A stretch of 17,815 nucleotides of DNA from an uncultured Lachnospiraceae bacterium (GCA_947165105.1 CAMUZC010000025.1:1-17815), one strand, 5' to 3'. Shown: positions 1-8,165, counted from the first letter of the stretch. Translations and numbers: made by a program. Notes: generated by a model from the letters alone, not told the origin.

Positions 1-32
1 ATATTTAATATTTAACAAGGGGGATTAATATT

Positions 33-650
33 ATGCTAAAAATAGGATTGTTACTTGGAGTTGTAGGGCATATTTTATGTGGCATTTGTGATTGTTTGTT
101 AAGTTATTCACCTAATGGAAAATTAGATTTAAAAGGCGGACTAAAAAATTCTAATAGAATGTATGAAGTATTTGAAGGTATGCCTATAAAATGGCCATTA
201 ATTTCAATTATATTAGGAGTATATTCTATTACAATATTTGGATTTGGGTATATAGAGCTTAGTAAGTGGATGTTACAGTTTTCGAATATAGCGTCAATTA
301 TTATGTATATATCAGCTATAATATTTCTTATTTCTATAGTGGTTCATCATATAATTTGTGGTTTAGTAGAGTGGTTTTATATTAGATTAGGAAGAACTGA
401 GGAAGTAAGAGAAGCTGTTTTGGAATTTCAGAAAAAAACTATTGTAACAATGATAATTGGTTATTTAGGATTAGCAATCTATCTTATTACATTGTTTATA
501 CTAGTGGTATCTAGAAATACTTATCTTCCTCAGTGGGCTTGTTTATTTAATACATTAGCAATTATGGTATTTTTATTACCTATAAAACTACCAGCCAAAG
601 GAAATATTGCTGGTGCAATTATGTTTTTAGGATTGATGTTTTTTATATAA
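33..650 (+). CDS. Multi-pass membrane protein of unknown function (205 aa)
   Basis: I do not assign a function. The protein is strongly hydrophobic, with about six or seven probable membrane segments: near residues 3-20, 53-73, 82-102 (continuing towards 110), 135-160, 165-183 and 190-205. The start opens with a Gly-rich helix (GLLLGVVGHILCGICDCLL) and a following polar stretch, a layout resembling the poorly characterised DUF6796-type integral membrane family; that resemblance is from memory only. The only sizeable soluble parts are the loop at residues 25-48 and a charged segment around 118-134. The ATG at 33 is supported by an AAGGGGG ribosome binding site at 17-23. Its promoter lies outside the window. 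A terminator follows about 65 bases after the stop, so it is transcribed separately from the ylxM operon. Confidence 0.75.
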   Translation: MLKIGLLLGVVGHILCGICDCLLSYSPNGKLDLKGGLKNSNRMYEVFEGMPIKWPLISIILGVYSITIFGFGYIELSKWMLQFSNIASIIMYISAIIFLISIVVHHIICGLVEWFYIRLGRTEEVREAVLEFQKKTIVTMIIGYLGLAIYLITLFILVVSRNTYLPQWACLFNTLAIMVFLLPIKLPAKGNIAGAIMFLGLMFFI

Positions 651-715
651 TATTCAAAAAGGGCGGTGTATTTTGGATATTTGATTTTTGGTTAATATTA
701 CAATAAATCGTAAAG

Positions 716-756
716 AAAGAGTAAAAAATTTTATTGCAAATTTTTACTCTTTTTAT
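716..756 (+). terminator. Rho-independent terminator after the membrane protein gene
   Basis: AGAGTAAAAA at 718-727 pairs with TTTTTACTCT at 741-750, with further A/T pairing inside the loop, followed by a T-rich run (751-756). It ends transcription from the membrane protein gene and insulates the ylxM-ffh operon. Confidence 0.7.
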
Positions 757-884
757 ATAATTGAATCATAAAACAAATAGTAAATTACATTTGAAAAAAA
801 TAAATAATGAAGTAAATATCAAATAAATTCGTTTGATGCAATTAGAAAAAAATCTATAAATTAAGAAAAAATCAGCAAAAACAC

Positions 885-913
885 TTGACTTTTTATAAAA
901 AATAGTGTAAAGT
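885..913 (+). promoter_or_regulatory. Sigma-A-type promoter of the ylxM-ffh-rplS operon
   Basis: TTGACT at 885-890 and TAAAGT at 908-913 are separated by exactly 17 bases, 33 bases before the ylxM start. The stretch 838-880 upstream is rich in A tracts, which could act as an UP element. The block TTGACTTTTTA is identical to that in the first promoter at the right end of the window (17593-17603), fitting a strong, growth-linked promoter. Bases 651-884 otherwise hold only the terminator, AT-rich spacer and a weak dyad (818-837). Confidence 0.75.
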
Positions 914-945
914 AGAATAGCATTACAAAACGAAGGGATAAAAAT

Positions 946-1305
946 ATGGAAAAAAACGTAGAAATAAGTGTTCTTTGCCAAATATATGGAAAGTCATTAA
1001 CTGAAAAACAATTTGAAATCATAAATGACTATTATAATAATGATTTATCTCTTTCAGAAATAGCTGAAAATAATGGAATAACTAGGCAGGCAGTCAGGGA
1101 TATCATTAAAAAAAGCGAAAACAAATTGTATGAGTTAGAAGAAAATATTTCATTAATGAAAAAAATAATGAATGAAAAAAACATTATTAGTAAAATAGAA
1201 AAAGAATTAGATGAAATAGAAAAATTAACAAATTCAAACTCACAATCAAACGAAAAAATAATTCAAAAAATAGAGAATATAAAGAAACAATTAGAAAAAA
1301 TATAA
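946..1305 (+). CDS. ylxM: YlxM family DNA-binding/SRP-associated protein
   Basis: The 119-residue protein has the layout of the YlxM/p13 family: a helix-turn-helix resembling sigma-70 region 4 (about residues 18-58, with the segment LSLSEIAENNGITRQAVRDII), followed by a long charged coiled coil (about 60-119). YlxM is usually encoded immediately upstream of ffh, as here; work on streptococci links it to the signal recognition particle and its RNA. The start is an ATG behind GAAGGGATAAAA. It is the first gene after the promoter at 885-913, and the gap to ffh is 30 bases. The family's regulatory role is not firmly settled, so DNA binding is inferred from the fold. Confidence 0.92.
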   Translation: MEKNVEISVLCQIYGKSLTEKQFEIINDYYNNDLSLSEIAENNGITRQAVRDIIKKSENKLYELEENISLMKKIMNEKNIISKIEKELDEIEKLTNSNSQSNEKIIQKIENIKKQLEKI

Positions 1306-1335
1306 AACTGTATGCATACAGAAGGAGGAATCCAC

Positions 1336-2688
1336 ATGGCATTTGAAGGTTTGTCATCTAAATTACAAGATTTTACAAGAAAATTAAAAGGAAAATCAAG
1401 AATTACAGAATCAGACTTAAAGGAAATGTTAAGAGAAGTTAAACTTGCATTACTTGAGGCTGATGTTAACTATAAAATTGTAAAAGAATTTACAGCAACA
1501 ATACAAGAAAAAGCTTTAGGTCAAGATGTTTTAAAATCATTAACACCTGGACAACAAGTTATCAAAATTGTTAAAGATGAATTAGTAGAATTATTAGGTG
1601 GAACAGATAGTAAGGTTAACTTTACTCCAAATCCTCCAACAGTAATTATGTTAGTTGGTCTACAAGGTTCTGGTAAGACAACAACAGCTGGTAAATTGGC
1701 AAACTTATTTAGAAAACAAGGTAAAAAGCCATTACTAGTTGCATGTGATGTGTACAGACCTGCTGCTATAAAACAATTACAAGTTGTAGGAAGCCAATTA
1801 AACATTCCTGTATATAGTAATGAAAATACAAAGGATGTTGTTAGAATTGCCAAAGAAGCTTATAACACAGCAATTAGTAAGTTAAATGATGTAATAATTC
1901 TAGATACTGCAGGACGTCTTCATGTTGATGAAGAATTAATGCAAGAATTGAAAAACTTAAAAGCTAGTGCAAAACCACATGAAATCCTATTAGTAGTAGA
2001 TTCAATGACAGGTCAAGATGCTGTAAATGTTGCAACAACTTTCAACGAAAATGTTGGAATTGATGGTGTTGTACTTACAAAATTAGATGGTGACACACGT
2101 GGTGGTGCCGCATTATCAGTAAAGAAAGTTACAGGAAGACCAATTAAATTTGCTGCAACAGGTGAAAAATTAAGTGATATTGAAGAATTCCATCCAGATA
2201 GAATGGCATCAAGAATTTTAGGAATGGGTGATGTTCTTTCAATAATAGAAAAAGCTGAAGAATCATTTGATATAGAAGAAGCAGAAAAATTAGAAAAACA
2301 ATTACGTAAAGGTGAGTTTGATTTAAATGATTATTTGGCACAGTTAAAGCAAATTAAGAAAATGGGTTCTTTCTCATCAATATTAAAAATGATACCAGGA
2401 ATGAGTAAAATTAAAGATCTAAAAGTTGATGATAAAGAATTTGTAAGAATAGAAGCTATAATATCTTCAATGACAGATAAAGAAAGACGCAATCCTAAAA
2501 TATTAAATGGAAGCAGAAGAATACGTATAGCAAATGGAAGTGGAACAACAGTACAACAAATCAATCAGTTTATGAAGTCTTTTGAAATGACTCAGACAAT
2601 GATGAAAAAGATGAAAACTGAAAAAGGCATGAGAAACATGATGAAGAGCATGAAAGGATTTATGCCTGAAGGATTAGACAAAATGTAG
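1336..2688 (+). CDS. ffh: Signal recognition particle GTPase Ffh (SRP54)
   Basis: Ffh binds the SRP RNA and signal sequences of nascent membrane proteins and, with FtsY, delivers ribosomes to the Sec translocon. The 450-residue protein has the full layout: N domain (1-90 approximately), G domain with P-loop GLQGSGKTT (108-116), DTAGR (190-194) and TKLD (248-251), and a methionine-rich M domain from about residue 320 (for example MTQTMMKKMK and GMRNMMKSMKGFM near the end). The ATG at 1336 is preferred over one at 1312 because GAAGGAGGA (1321-1329) sits at ideal distance before it and MAFEGLSSKL is the usual start of the family. Length matches the family. It lies between ylxM and rpsP in the classic order. 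Confidence 0.98.
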   Translation: MAFEGLSSKLQDFTRKLKGKSRITESDLKEMLREVKLALLEADVNYKIVKEFTATIQEKALGQDVLKSLTPGQQVIKIVKDELVELLGGTDSKVNFTPNPPTVIMLVGLQGSGKTTTAGKLANLFRKQGKKPLLVACDVYRPAAIKQLQVVGSQLNIPVYSNENTKDVVRIAKEAYNTAISKLNDVIILDTAGRLHVDEELMQELKNLKASAKPHEILLVVDSMTGQDAVNVATTFNENVGIDGVVLTKLDGDTRGGAALSVKKVTGRPIKFAATGEKLSDIEEFHPDRMASRILGMGDVLSIIEKAEESFDIEEAEKLEKQLRKGEFDLNDYLAQLKQIKKMGSFSSILKMIPGMSKIKDLKVDDKEFVRIEAIISSMTDKERRNPKILNGSRRIRIANGSGTTVQQINQFMKSFEMTQTMMKKMKTEKGMRNMMKSMKGFMPEGLDKM

Positions 2689-2751
2689 TTCCAATAAAAT
2701 AGTTATTAATTTTTAATATAAATTATCGCAAATTTGCAGGAGGTGAAAACA

Positions 2752-2988
2752 ATGGTAAAAATCAGATTACAAAGACAAGGTGCTAAAAAAGCTCCATTTT
2801 ATCATATAGTAGTTGCTGACTCTAGAAGTCCAAGAGATGGTAAAATCGTTGAAAAAATTGGTACTTATGATCCAATGACAAATCCAGCTACAATCGTTTT
2901 AGATAACGAAAAAGTTGCTCAATGGATTAAAAACGGTGCAAAACCAACTGATACAGTTAAAGCTTTAATCGAAAAAGCTGCTAAATAA
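2752..2988 (+). CDS. rpsP: 30S ribosomal protein S16
   Basis: S16 is a small-subunit assembly protein. The 78-residue product starts [20 protein letters not shown] and contains the family signature ([19 protein letters not shown]), with the usual C-terminal basic helix. The ATG at 2752 follows AGGAGGTG (2738-2745); an upstream in-frame TTG at 2734 overlaps that ribosome binding site and is rejected. The 63-base gap after ffh contains no terminator, so it is probably co-transcribed. Confidence 0.98.
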   Translation: MVKIRLQRQGAKKAPFYHIVVADSRSPRDGKIVEKIGTYDPMTNPATIVLDNEKVAQWIKNGAKPTDTVKALIEKAAK

Positions 2989-3016
2989 TTGAACCACGAA
3001 AATTGGAGGTATAATT

Positions 3017-3253
3017 ATGAAAGATGTATTAGAATTAATTATTACTAACCTAGTTGATAATAAAGAAGAAGTATCAATTGAAGAAATTGCTAATAACGAA
3101 AAATCAGTAGATTTCAAAGTTAAAGTAGCATCAAACGATATGGGGAAAATTATTGGAAAACAAGGAAGAGTAGCAAAATCAATTAGAACTGTTATGAAAT
3201 CAGTTGCCGGAAAAGAAGGCAAAAAAGTAAATGTTGAATTTGTAGAAGAATAA
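3017..3253 (+). CDS. khpA: KH-domain RNA-binding protein KhpA
   Basis: This is a 78-residue single KH domain with the RNA-contacting GxxG loop in GKIIGKQGR (residues 43-51), the hallmark of KhpA (YlqC). In Firmicutes KhpA forms a heterodimer with KhpB/Jag and binds many transcripts, affecting cell division and elongation. Its place between rpsP and rimM is the conserved position. The start ATG follows TTGGAGGT at good distance. KhpB is not in the window. Confidence 0.95.
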   Translation: MKDVLELIITNLVDNKEEVSIEEIANNEKSVDFKVKVASNDMGKIIGKQGRVAKSIRTVMKSVAGKEGKKVNVEFVEE

Positions 3254-3263
3254 GAGGTAGAAA

Positions 3264-3770
3264 ATGCAAGAATATTTTGAAATTGGTCAAATTGTTAATA
3301 CATTTGGAATTAAGGGTGAAGTTAAAGTAAATCCTTTTACAGATGATATAGAACAATTTGAAAGATTGAAATCAATATTAGTTGTTAAGAACAAACAACT
3401 AGTAGAAATGGAAATTGAAAATGTAAGATATCAAAAACATTTGGTAATTCTTAAGTTAAAAAATGTTGAAGATATGAATTCTGCAGAAAAACTTAAAGGA
3501 TGCTACATAAAAATACACAGAAAAGATGCCCGTAAACTTCCAAAAGGAAAGTATTTTATAGCTGATATTATAGGTTCTGAAGTTATAACAGATGATGGTA
3601 AATCTCTTGGAAAAGTAGATGACATCTATAACACAGGAAGCAATGATATTTATGTAGTAAAAGATGAATTAGGTAAACAAATATTGTTACCAGGCATTAA
3701 AGAAGTTATTTTAAATGTTGACATTGAAAAACAAGTAGTTACAGTTCATTTATTAGAAGGTTTAATATAA
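3264..3770 (+). CDS. rimM: 16S rRNA processing protein RimM
   Basis: RimM helps mature the head of the 30S subunit by binding S19. The 168-residue protein has the N-terminal beta-barrel domain beginning IGQIVNTFGIKGEVKVNPFTDD (about 7-28) and a C-terminal PRC barrel (about 95-166, including GKYFIADIIGSEV and ILLPGIKEVI). Length is typical. Its ribosome binding site (AGAGGTAG) overlaps the end of khpA, 10 bases downstream of that stop codon, indicating tight translational linkage. Confidence 0.97.
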   Translation: MQEYFEIGQIVNTFGIKGEVKVNPFTDDIEQFERLKSILVVKNKQLVEMEIENVRYQKHLVILKLKNVEDMNSAEKLKGCYIKIHRKDARKLPKGKYFIADIIGSEVITDDGKSLGKVDDIYNTGSNDIYVVKDELGKQILLPGIKEVILNVDIEKQVVTVHLLEGLI

Positions 3771-3786
3771 GAAAGGAATGCCAAAA

Positions 3787-4449
3787 ATGAAATTTGATGT
3801 TTTAACACTTTTTCCAGAAATGTTTGATGTTTTAAAACAAAGCATTATTGGAAGAGCAATTGAAAAAGATTTAATAAATATCAATTTAGTAAACATTAGA
3901 GATTTTTCAAAAGATAAACACAAAAATGTTGATGACACTCCATACGGTGGAGGAGCTGGAATGGTTATAAGACCAGATGTTGTATTCGATAGCTTCCGAT
4001 CTGTTAAAACAGAAGGGGCAAAGGTAATATATATGTCTCCACAAGGAAAAGTATTAAATCAAAAAAAGGTTGTTGAATTAAGTAAAGAAAAGCATTTAAT
4101 TCTTTTATGCGGACATTATGAAGGAATTGACCAAAGAGTATTAGATGAAATTGTTGATGAAGAAATTTCAATTGGAGACTATGTATTAACAGGAGGCGAG
4201 ATACCAGCAATGGTACTTATAGATTCTGTAAGTAGATATGTTGAAGGAGTTATTAGCGAAGATTCAACTTCAGAAGAATCTTTCTCAAGTAATTTATTGG
4301 AATATCCTCAATATACAAGACCAGAGGTATTTAATGGAGTTAAGGTTCCAGAGGTTCTATTATCAGGACATCATGAAAACATCCGCAAATGGAGAGAAGA
4401 AAAAGCTTTAGAAATTACGAAGAAAAAAAGACCTGAATTGTTAAGTTAG
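3787..4449 (+). CDS. trmD: tRNA (guanine-37-N1)-methyltransferase TrmD
   Basis: TrmD methylates G37 next to the anticodon, using S-adenosylmethionine held in a trefoil knot, and prevents +1 frameshifting. The 220-residue protein shows YGGGAGMV (53-60), the knot segments LLCGHYEGIDQRV (106-118) and ISIGDYVLTGGE (127-138), Arg150 in DSVSR, and LEYPQYTRP. The Asp that serves as general base in characterised TrmD (before Ser-Phe in DSF) appears as Glu164 (EESF) in my unaided alignment; other clostridial enzymes may share this. The ATG at 3787 is chosen over one at 3778 because the latter is only two bases from the GAAAGG ribosome binding site. Confidence 0.97.
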   Translation: MKFDVLTLFPEMFDVLKQSIIGRAIEKDLININLVNIRDFSKDKHKNVDDTPYGGGAGMVIRPDVVFDSFRSVKTEGAKVIYMSPQGKVLNQKKVVELSKEKHLILLCGHYEGIDQRVLDEIVDEEISIGDYVLTGGEIPAMVLIDSVSRYVEGVISEDSTSEESFSSNLLEYPQYTRPEVFNGVKVPEVLLSGHHENIRKWREEKALEITKKKRPELLS

Positions 4450-4598
4450 CCGTTAACGACGAAGGAGTTTTACGGATAACTTATGCAACTGAGCATATGC
4501 GAAGTTGTAAACCGATATAGAAATCGAGGGAGAAGGATACCCTTAAGAAACAAAAAAGTCCTACAAAAAAATATAAAAAAAATAAGGAGGAGAATATC
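4450..4598 (+). promoter_or_regulatory. Structured rplS (L19) leader, probable autoregulatory RNA
   Basis: The 150 bases between trmD and rplS are richer in G+C than the surroundings and contain several possible short stems: CCGT 4450-4453 with ACGG 4472-4475; AACTT 4478-4482 plus ATGC 4483-4486 with GCAT 4493-4496 plus AAGTT 4502-4506; CGAT 4513-4516 with ATCG 4523-4526; GGG 4528-4530 with CCC 4540-4542. Firmicutes carry a described L19 leader in this position that is thought to mediate feedback by L19. I infer this is that element; I have not matched its consensus. The rplS ribosome binding site follows at 4584-4592. Confidence 0.5.
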
Positions 4599-4599
4599 G

Positions 4600-5184
4600 A
4601 TGGATATCATAAAATCTATTGAACACGAGCAAATGAAAAATAAAATTCCTGCCTTAAAAGTTGGAGATACTGTTAAAGTTCACCAAAGAATTAAGGAAGG
4701 AAATAGAGAAAGAATCCAAGTATTCGAAGGAATAATTATTAAAAAACAAGGTGGAGGAGTTAACGCAACATTTACAGTAAGAAGAGTAGCTTACGGTGTT
4801 GGTGTTGAAAAAACATTCTTAATCCACTCACCAATGGTAGAAAAAGTTGAATTAGTTAGAGTAGGTAAAGCAAGAAGAGCTAAATTATATTACTTAAGAG
4901 ATAGATTAGGTAAATCTGCTAAAACTAAAGAAGCTATCGGTGCAAGAATTGAAGATAAAGAAATTACTATTAAAGAAGATATAGTAGAAGCTCCAGTAGC
5001 TGAAGAAGTTGCAAACGAAGAAGTAGCAGCTGTAGAAACAGTTGAAACTCCAGTAGAAGAAGTTGCTGCTCCAGTAGCAGAAGCTCCAGCAACAGAAGAA
5101 GCTGCTCCAGCAGTTGAAGCAGAAGCTCCAGTAGCTGAAGAAGTTAAAGAAGAAAAAGCTGAAGAAACAACAGACGCTGAATAA
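4600..5184 (+). CDS. rplS: 50S ribosomal protein L19 with long acidic C-terminal extension
   Basis: L19 sits at the interface of the ribosomal subunits. Residues 1 to about 114 are the normal complete protein ([35 protein letters not shown], and the C-terminal [17 protein letters not shown]). Residues 115-194 are an additional tail made almost only of Ala, Glu, Val, Pro and Thr, with recurring APVAEE-like units and a strongly negative net charge, probably disordered. L19 is usually about 115 residues, so the tail adds some 70%. The start ATG at 4600 follows AAGGAGGAG (4584-4592); an open frame extends upstream through the leader but lacks a plausible start. Codons in the tail match the gene, so it is part of the ORF rather than a frameshift artefact. 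Confidence 0.96.
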   Translation: MDIIKSIEHEQMKNKIPALKVGDTVKVHQRIKEGNRERIQVFEGIIIKKQGGGVNATFTVRRVAYGVGVEKTFLIHSPMVEKVELVRVGKARRAKLYYLRDRLGKSAKTKEAIGARIEDKEITIKEDIVEAPVAEEVANEEVAAVETVETPVEEVAAPVAEAPATEEAAPAVEAEAPVAEEVKEEKAEETTDAE

Positions 5185-5196
5185 TTAAAAATAAAA

Positions 5197-5230
5197 AATA
5201 AAAACCTTATATAAAAGGTTTTTATTTTTT
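5197..5230. terminator. Bidirectional terminator between rplS and the Lon-like gene
   Basis: AATAAAAACCTT (5197-5208) pairs perfectly with AAGGTTTTTATT (5215-5226) around a 6-base loop, with T-rich runs on both strands. It lies between two convergent genes and can stop transcription from both sides. Confidence 0.85.
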
Positions 5231-5231
5231 T

Positions 5232-7625
5232 CTATTTATGATTTTTACTAATTTCTGCATATTTCTTAAGTTTCTCATAAGCCAAATAATTAACTGAACC
5301 AGCAGGGAATCTACCATTACTATCTTTCTTACCAGCAGGAACTCCAGTTAACAATTCAATTCCTTCATCAATACTTGAAATAGCATAAATATGAAACTTC
5401 TTAGCCTTAACAGCCTCTAAAACATTATCAGCCAAATTCAAATTCTTAACATTTTGAATAGGAATAATAACACCATGAGAGCCATCTAATCCACGTGTTT
5501 GGCAAATTTGGAAGAAGCCTTCAATCTTTTCATTAACACCACCAATAGGTTGAATTTCACCTTTTTGATTTACAGAACCAGTAACAGCTAAAGATTGATT
5601 AATTGGAACTCCAGATAAGCTTGATAGTATAGCGTAAAGTTCAGTACTTGAAGCACTATCACCATCAACACCATTATATAATTGTTCAAAACAAATACTA
5701 GCAGTTAATGAAAGAGGGATATCTTGTGCAAACATTTCACCTAAATATCCACTTAAAATATAAACACCTTTAGAGTGAGAAGAACCAGATAGATCAACTT
5801 CACGTTCAATGTTTATAATTCCAGATTTTCCAGTATAAGTGTTAGCTGTAATCTTAGCAGGTTTACCAAAAGCATAATCACCAATACTCATAATAGTTAA
5901 ACCATTAATTTGTCCAACTTTAGATCCAGAAGTATTAATTAAAAGTGTATTATCTTTAATCATTTCTAAATAACGAGAATCATATTTTTTAATTCTTTCA
6001 ACACGTTCTTTCAAAGCTTTATCAACATATTCACCACTAACAACTTTAGCTTTATCCATTTTAGCCCAAGTTGCTGCTTCACCAATTATTTGTGATAAAT
6101 CATTAAATCTTGTAGAGAGTTTTTCTTGGTCATCGGCTAATCTTGAAGAAAACTGCATAACTTTTGCAACTGCTGTTCTGTCAAGAGGTAGTAAATCTTC
6201 TTGCTCACAGAATCCGTGAATGAAACTAGCTATTTTATTCATATTTTCTAAAGAATTATCAGATGTATCTTCAAATTCAACTTTTATTTTGAATAATTTT
6301 CTAAAGTCTTCATCTAGGGCAAGTAGAGTTTGATAGATTTGTTCACTACCAAGTAAAATTACTTTCAAATCTAGTGGAATAGGTTCTGGTTTTAATGAAA
6401 TCATAACCATACTTGTACGTTGATCAGCAGTATTTTCAATTAATAGTTCTTCCATACGTAAAGCCTTTTTCAAAGCTTCATAACAAATTCCATTTGCAAT
6501 TAAATCTTTTGCTTGGAACATGATATAACCACCGTTAGCTTTATGAAGTAGTCCAGGTTTTAACATTGTGTAATCTGTTTTTAGAGAACCATAATAATTT
6601 TCATATTCTAGTTTTCCAAAAATGTTGTGATAAGAATAATCGGATTCCATTATAACAGGAGCGCCTTCTTGTTCACTGTTATCTACGAATAAATTAACTC
6701 TATAATTTAGCCATGGTTTAGGCATTTCAGGTCTTGGACCAGGCATTTGAGGACCAGCTTGTTCTTGTGGTTGTTCTACTAAGAAATAGTCAATATTTTT
6801 TAGAATATCTTTTTTAATACTATCTAAAAATACAGTGATTTTTTTATTTCTTTTAAATTTAGATTTTATATAATTAATATGTTGATTAACTGTTAATAAA
6901 GCAATATTTGATTGCCATTCTTCAAGTTTTTTAGCAGTTTGTTTTTCAATTTCTTTAATCTCACCAATGGCTTGAATAATTTGTTCTTGAACTATAACAG
7001 ATTTTTCTTCATATTGTTGTTTTATACTGCTATCAAGTTTTTCAAAATCTTCTTGCTCAATAGTTTTTCCATCTAAAATAGGCATCATATAAATACCGTT
7101 TTGAGCTGATTTTACTTGAAAACCATATTTTTCAGAACTTTCATTTAACTTAGCCATTAAAATATTTCTTTTTTCTTCATATTCACCTTTAATAAGAGCT
7201 TTTTCTTTTTCAAAGTCTTCATTATTAAAAGTATTCTTTATATCTATTTGAATATCTTTAATGAAAGAATCCATTGTATCTCTAAATTCTTTACCTTGAC
7301 CTGCTGCTAGTGAAATTGCAACAGGTTCATTAGGATCCTCAAAGTTATAAACATAACACCAGTCACAAGGAGTTTTCTTCTTTTTAGAAACCTTCTTTAA
7401 ATAATTTTTTGCATAGCTAGTTTTTCCAACTCCGGTAGGACCTTCTAAATATAGGTTATATCCTTTAATATCTACATTAACACCAAATTCTAATGCCTTA
7501 ATTCCTCTGTCTTGTCCAATACCAGATATCATAGGATCTAAATCTGCTGTTGTTTCAAAATCAAATAAATCTGGGTTACATACCATTTTTAATTCTTTGT
7601 ATGATAATTCATTACGTTTTTTCAT
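5232..7625 (-). CDS. Lon-family AAA protease (AAA_32/S16, LonB/YcbZ-like)
   Basis: This is a predicted soluble ATP-dependent protease of 797 residues with no membrane segment. In order: a short N-terminal part, Walker A GPTGVGKTS (62-70), a long charged coiled-coil insertion (about 115-275), a Pro-rich linker (286-304), the rest of the AAA module with ANGGYIMFQAKDL at the Walker B place (363-375), a helical lid, and a C-terminal S16 protease domain with the Ser-Lys dyad Ser657 (GDSAS) and Lys700 (NEKIEG). This matches the COG1067-type Lon relatives, not classical LonA (no LonA N domain). The ATG at 7625 follows AAGGAGG; 27 in-frame codons further upstream lack a ribosome binding site. It lies 87 bases behind rimI and may have its own promoter. 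Walker B lacks the usual Asp-Glu pair. Confidence 0.93.
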   Translation of the reverse strand: MKKRNELSYKELKMVCNPDLFDFETTADLDPMISGIGQDRGIKALEFGVNVDIKGYNLYLEGPTGVGKTSYAKNYLKKVSKKKKTPCDWCYVYNFEDPNEPVAISLAAGQGKEFRDTMDSFIKDIQIDIKNTFNNEDFEKEKALIKGEYEEKRNILMAKLNESSEKYGFQVKSAQNGIYMMPILDGKTIEQEDFEKLDSSIKQQYEEKSVIVQEQIIQAIGEIKEIEKQTAKKLEEWQSNIALLTVNQHINYIKSKFKRNKKITVFLDSIKKDILKNIDYFLVEQPQEQAGPQMPGPRPEMPKPWLNYRVNLFVDNSEQEGAPVIMESDYSYHNIFGKLEYENYYGSLKTDYTMLKPGLLHKANGGYIMFQAKDLIANGICYEALKKALRMEELLIENTADQRTSMVMISLKPEPIPLDLKVILLGSEQIYQTLLALDEDFRKLFKIKVEFEDTSDNSLENMNKIASFIHGFCEQEDLLPLDRTAVAKVMQFSSRLADDQEKLSTRFNDLSQIIGEAATWAKMDKAKVVSGEYVDKALKERVERIKKYDSRYLEMIKDNTLLINTSGSKVGQINGLTIMSIGDYAFGKPAKITANTYTGKSGIINIEREVDLSGSSHSKGVYILSGYLGEMFAQDIPLSLTASICFEQLYNGVDGDSASSTELYAILSSLSGVPINQSLAVTGSVNQKGEIQPIGGVNEKIEGFFQICQTRGLDGSHGVIIPIQNVKNLNLADNVLEAVKAKKFHIYAISSIDEGIELLTGVPAGKKDSNGRFPAGSVNYLAYEKLKKYAEISKNHK

Positions 7626-7695
7626 TTGTTCCTCCTTATTTGGAAAAGCTAGAGAAAGAATGCTTTTATAAATGCTTTTCCGAATTTTTATTTTT

Positions 7696-7722
7696 ATTAT
7701 AACCAAAATCGGTTAATTGAAA
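7696..7722 (-). promoter_or_regulatory. Possible promoter for the Lon-like gene
   Basis: On the minus strand a perfect TATAAT (7701 down to 7696) stands 70 bases before the start codon. The best -35 candidate is a poor TTTCAA (7722-7717) at 15 bases, inside the end of rimI. The gene may instead be read through from rimI. Confidence 0.3.
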
Positions 7723-8165
7723 CACTTTTGCATTATTATTGCTGTATCAGTGCCATTATAGTATTTTTGTCGCTCTGCTATTTTTTTAAAATCATATTTT
7801 TCATATAAATGAATAGCTGAAAAATTTTTTTCATTAACCTCTAAAGTGAGTTTAGTTATTCCATTGTTTTTAGAATAATCAATAATGTTTTTTAAAAGTA
7901 CAGAACCGATACCAAAGTTTCTACATATTTTTTTTGTAACAATATTCATAATATCTGCTTCATCTAAAACTATTTTTATTCCTGCAAATCCAACTATTTC
8001 ATTACTAAGCTTAGCAACAATATAATATGAGTTTTCATTTTTTAATTCATTTTCTAAAGTTTCAGTATTCCAAAAGTCATCAAATTCTGAAACAAGTTTA
8101 AATTTAATTTCATCGAAATCATCTAAGGACATTTTAGAAATTTCAATTTTATTAGTATCAATCAT
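7713..8165 (-). CDS. rimI: Ribosomal-protein-alanine N-acetyltransferase RimI-like (GNAT)
   Basis: The 150-residue protein is a GNAT acetyltransferase. It has the acetyl-CoA loop in CRNFGIGSVLL (about residues 81-91), the strand-helix LTLEVNEKNFSAIHLYEKYDFK (about 106-127), and the C-terminal RQKYYNGTDTAIIM seen in RimI proteins. RimI acetylates the N-terminus of S18 in Escherichia coli, and its gene is commonly fused to or next to tsaB, as here (11-base gap). The start ATG has AAGGAAGG in front. The general GNAT assignment is certain; the substrate is inferred from the neighbourhood and C-terminal motif. Confidence 0.9.
   Translation of the reverse strand: MIDTNKIEISKMSLDDFDEIKFKLVSEFDDFWNTETLENELKNENSYYIVAKLSNEIVGFAGIKIVLDEADIMNIVTKKICRNFGIGSVLLKNIIDYSKNNGITKLTLEVNEKNFSAIHLYEKYDFKKIAERQKYYNGTDTAIIMQKCFN

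Noticed and set aside
818..837. Inverted repeat ATCAAA-N8-TTTGAT upstream of the ylxM promoter
   Set aside because: Very AT-rich, short arms and 48 bases before the -35; expected often by chance in this composition, so not listed as an operator.
766..981. 71-residue minus-strand open frame before ylxM
   Set aside because: Phe/Ile-rich translation typical of A-rich spacer read backwards; it overlaps the promoter and start of ylxM and has no start signals.
1521..1853. 110-residue minus-strand open frame inside ffh
   Set aside because: Shadow of the conserved Ffh coding sequence; composition follows the reverse complement of the real gene and there is no start signal.
4483..4599. N-terminal extension of L19 by 39 codons
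   Set aside because: The upstream frame runs through the structured leader, lacks a good ribosome binding site and is not part of any known L19; the ATG at 4600 has an excellent site.
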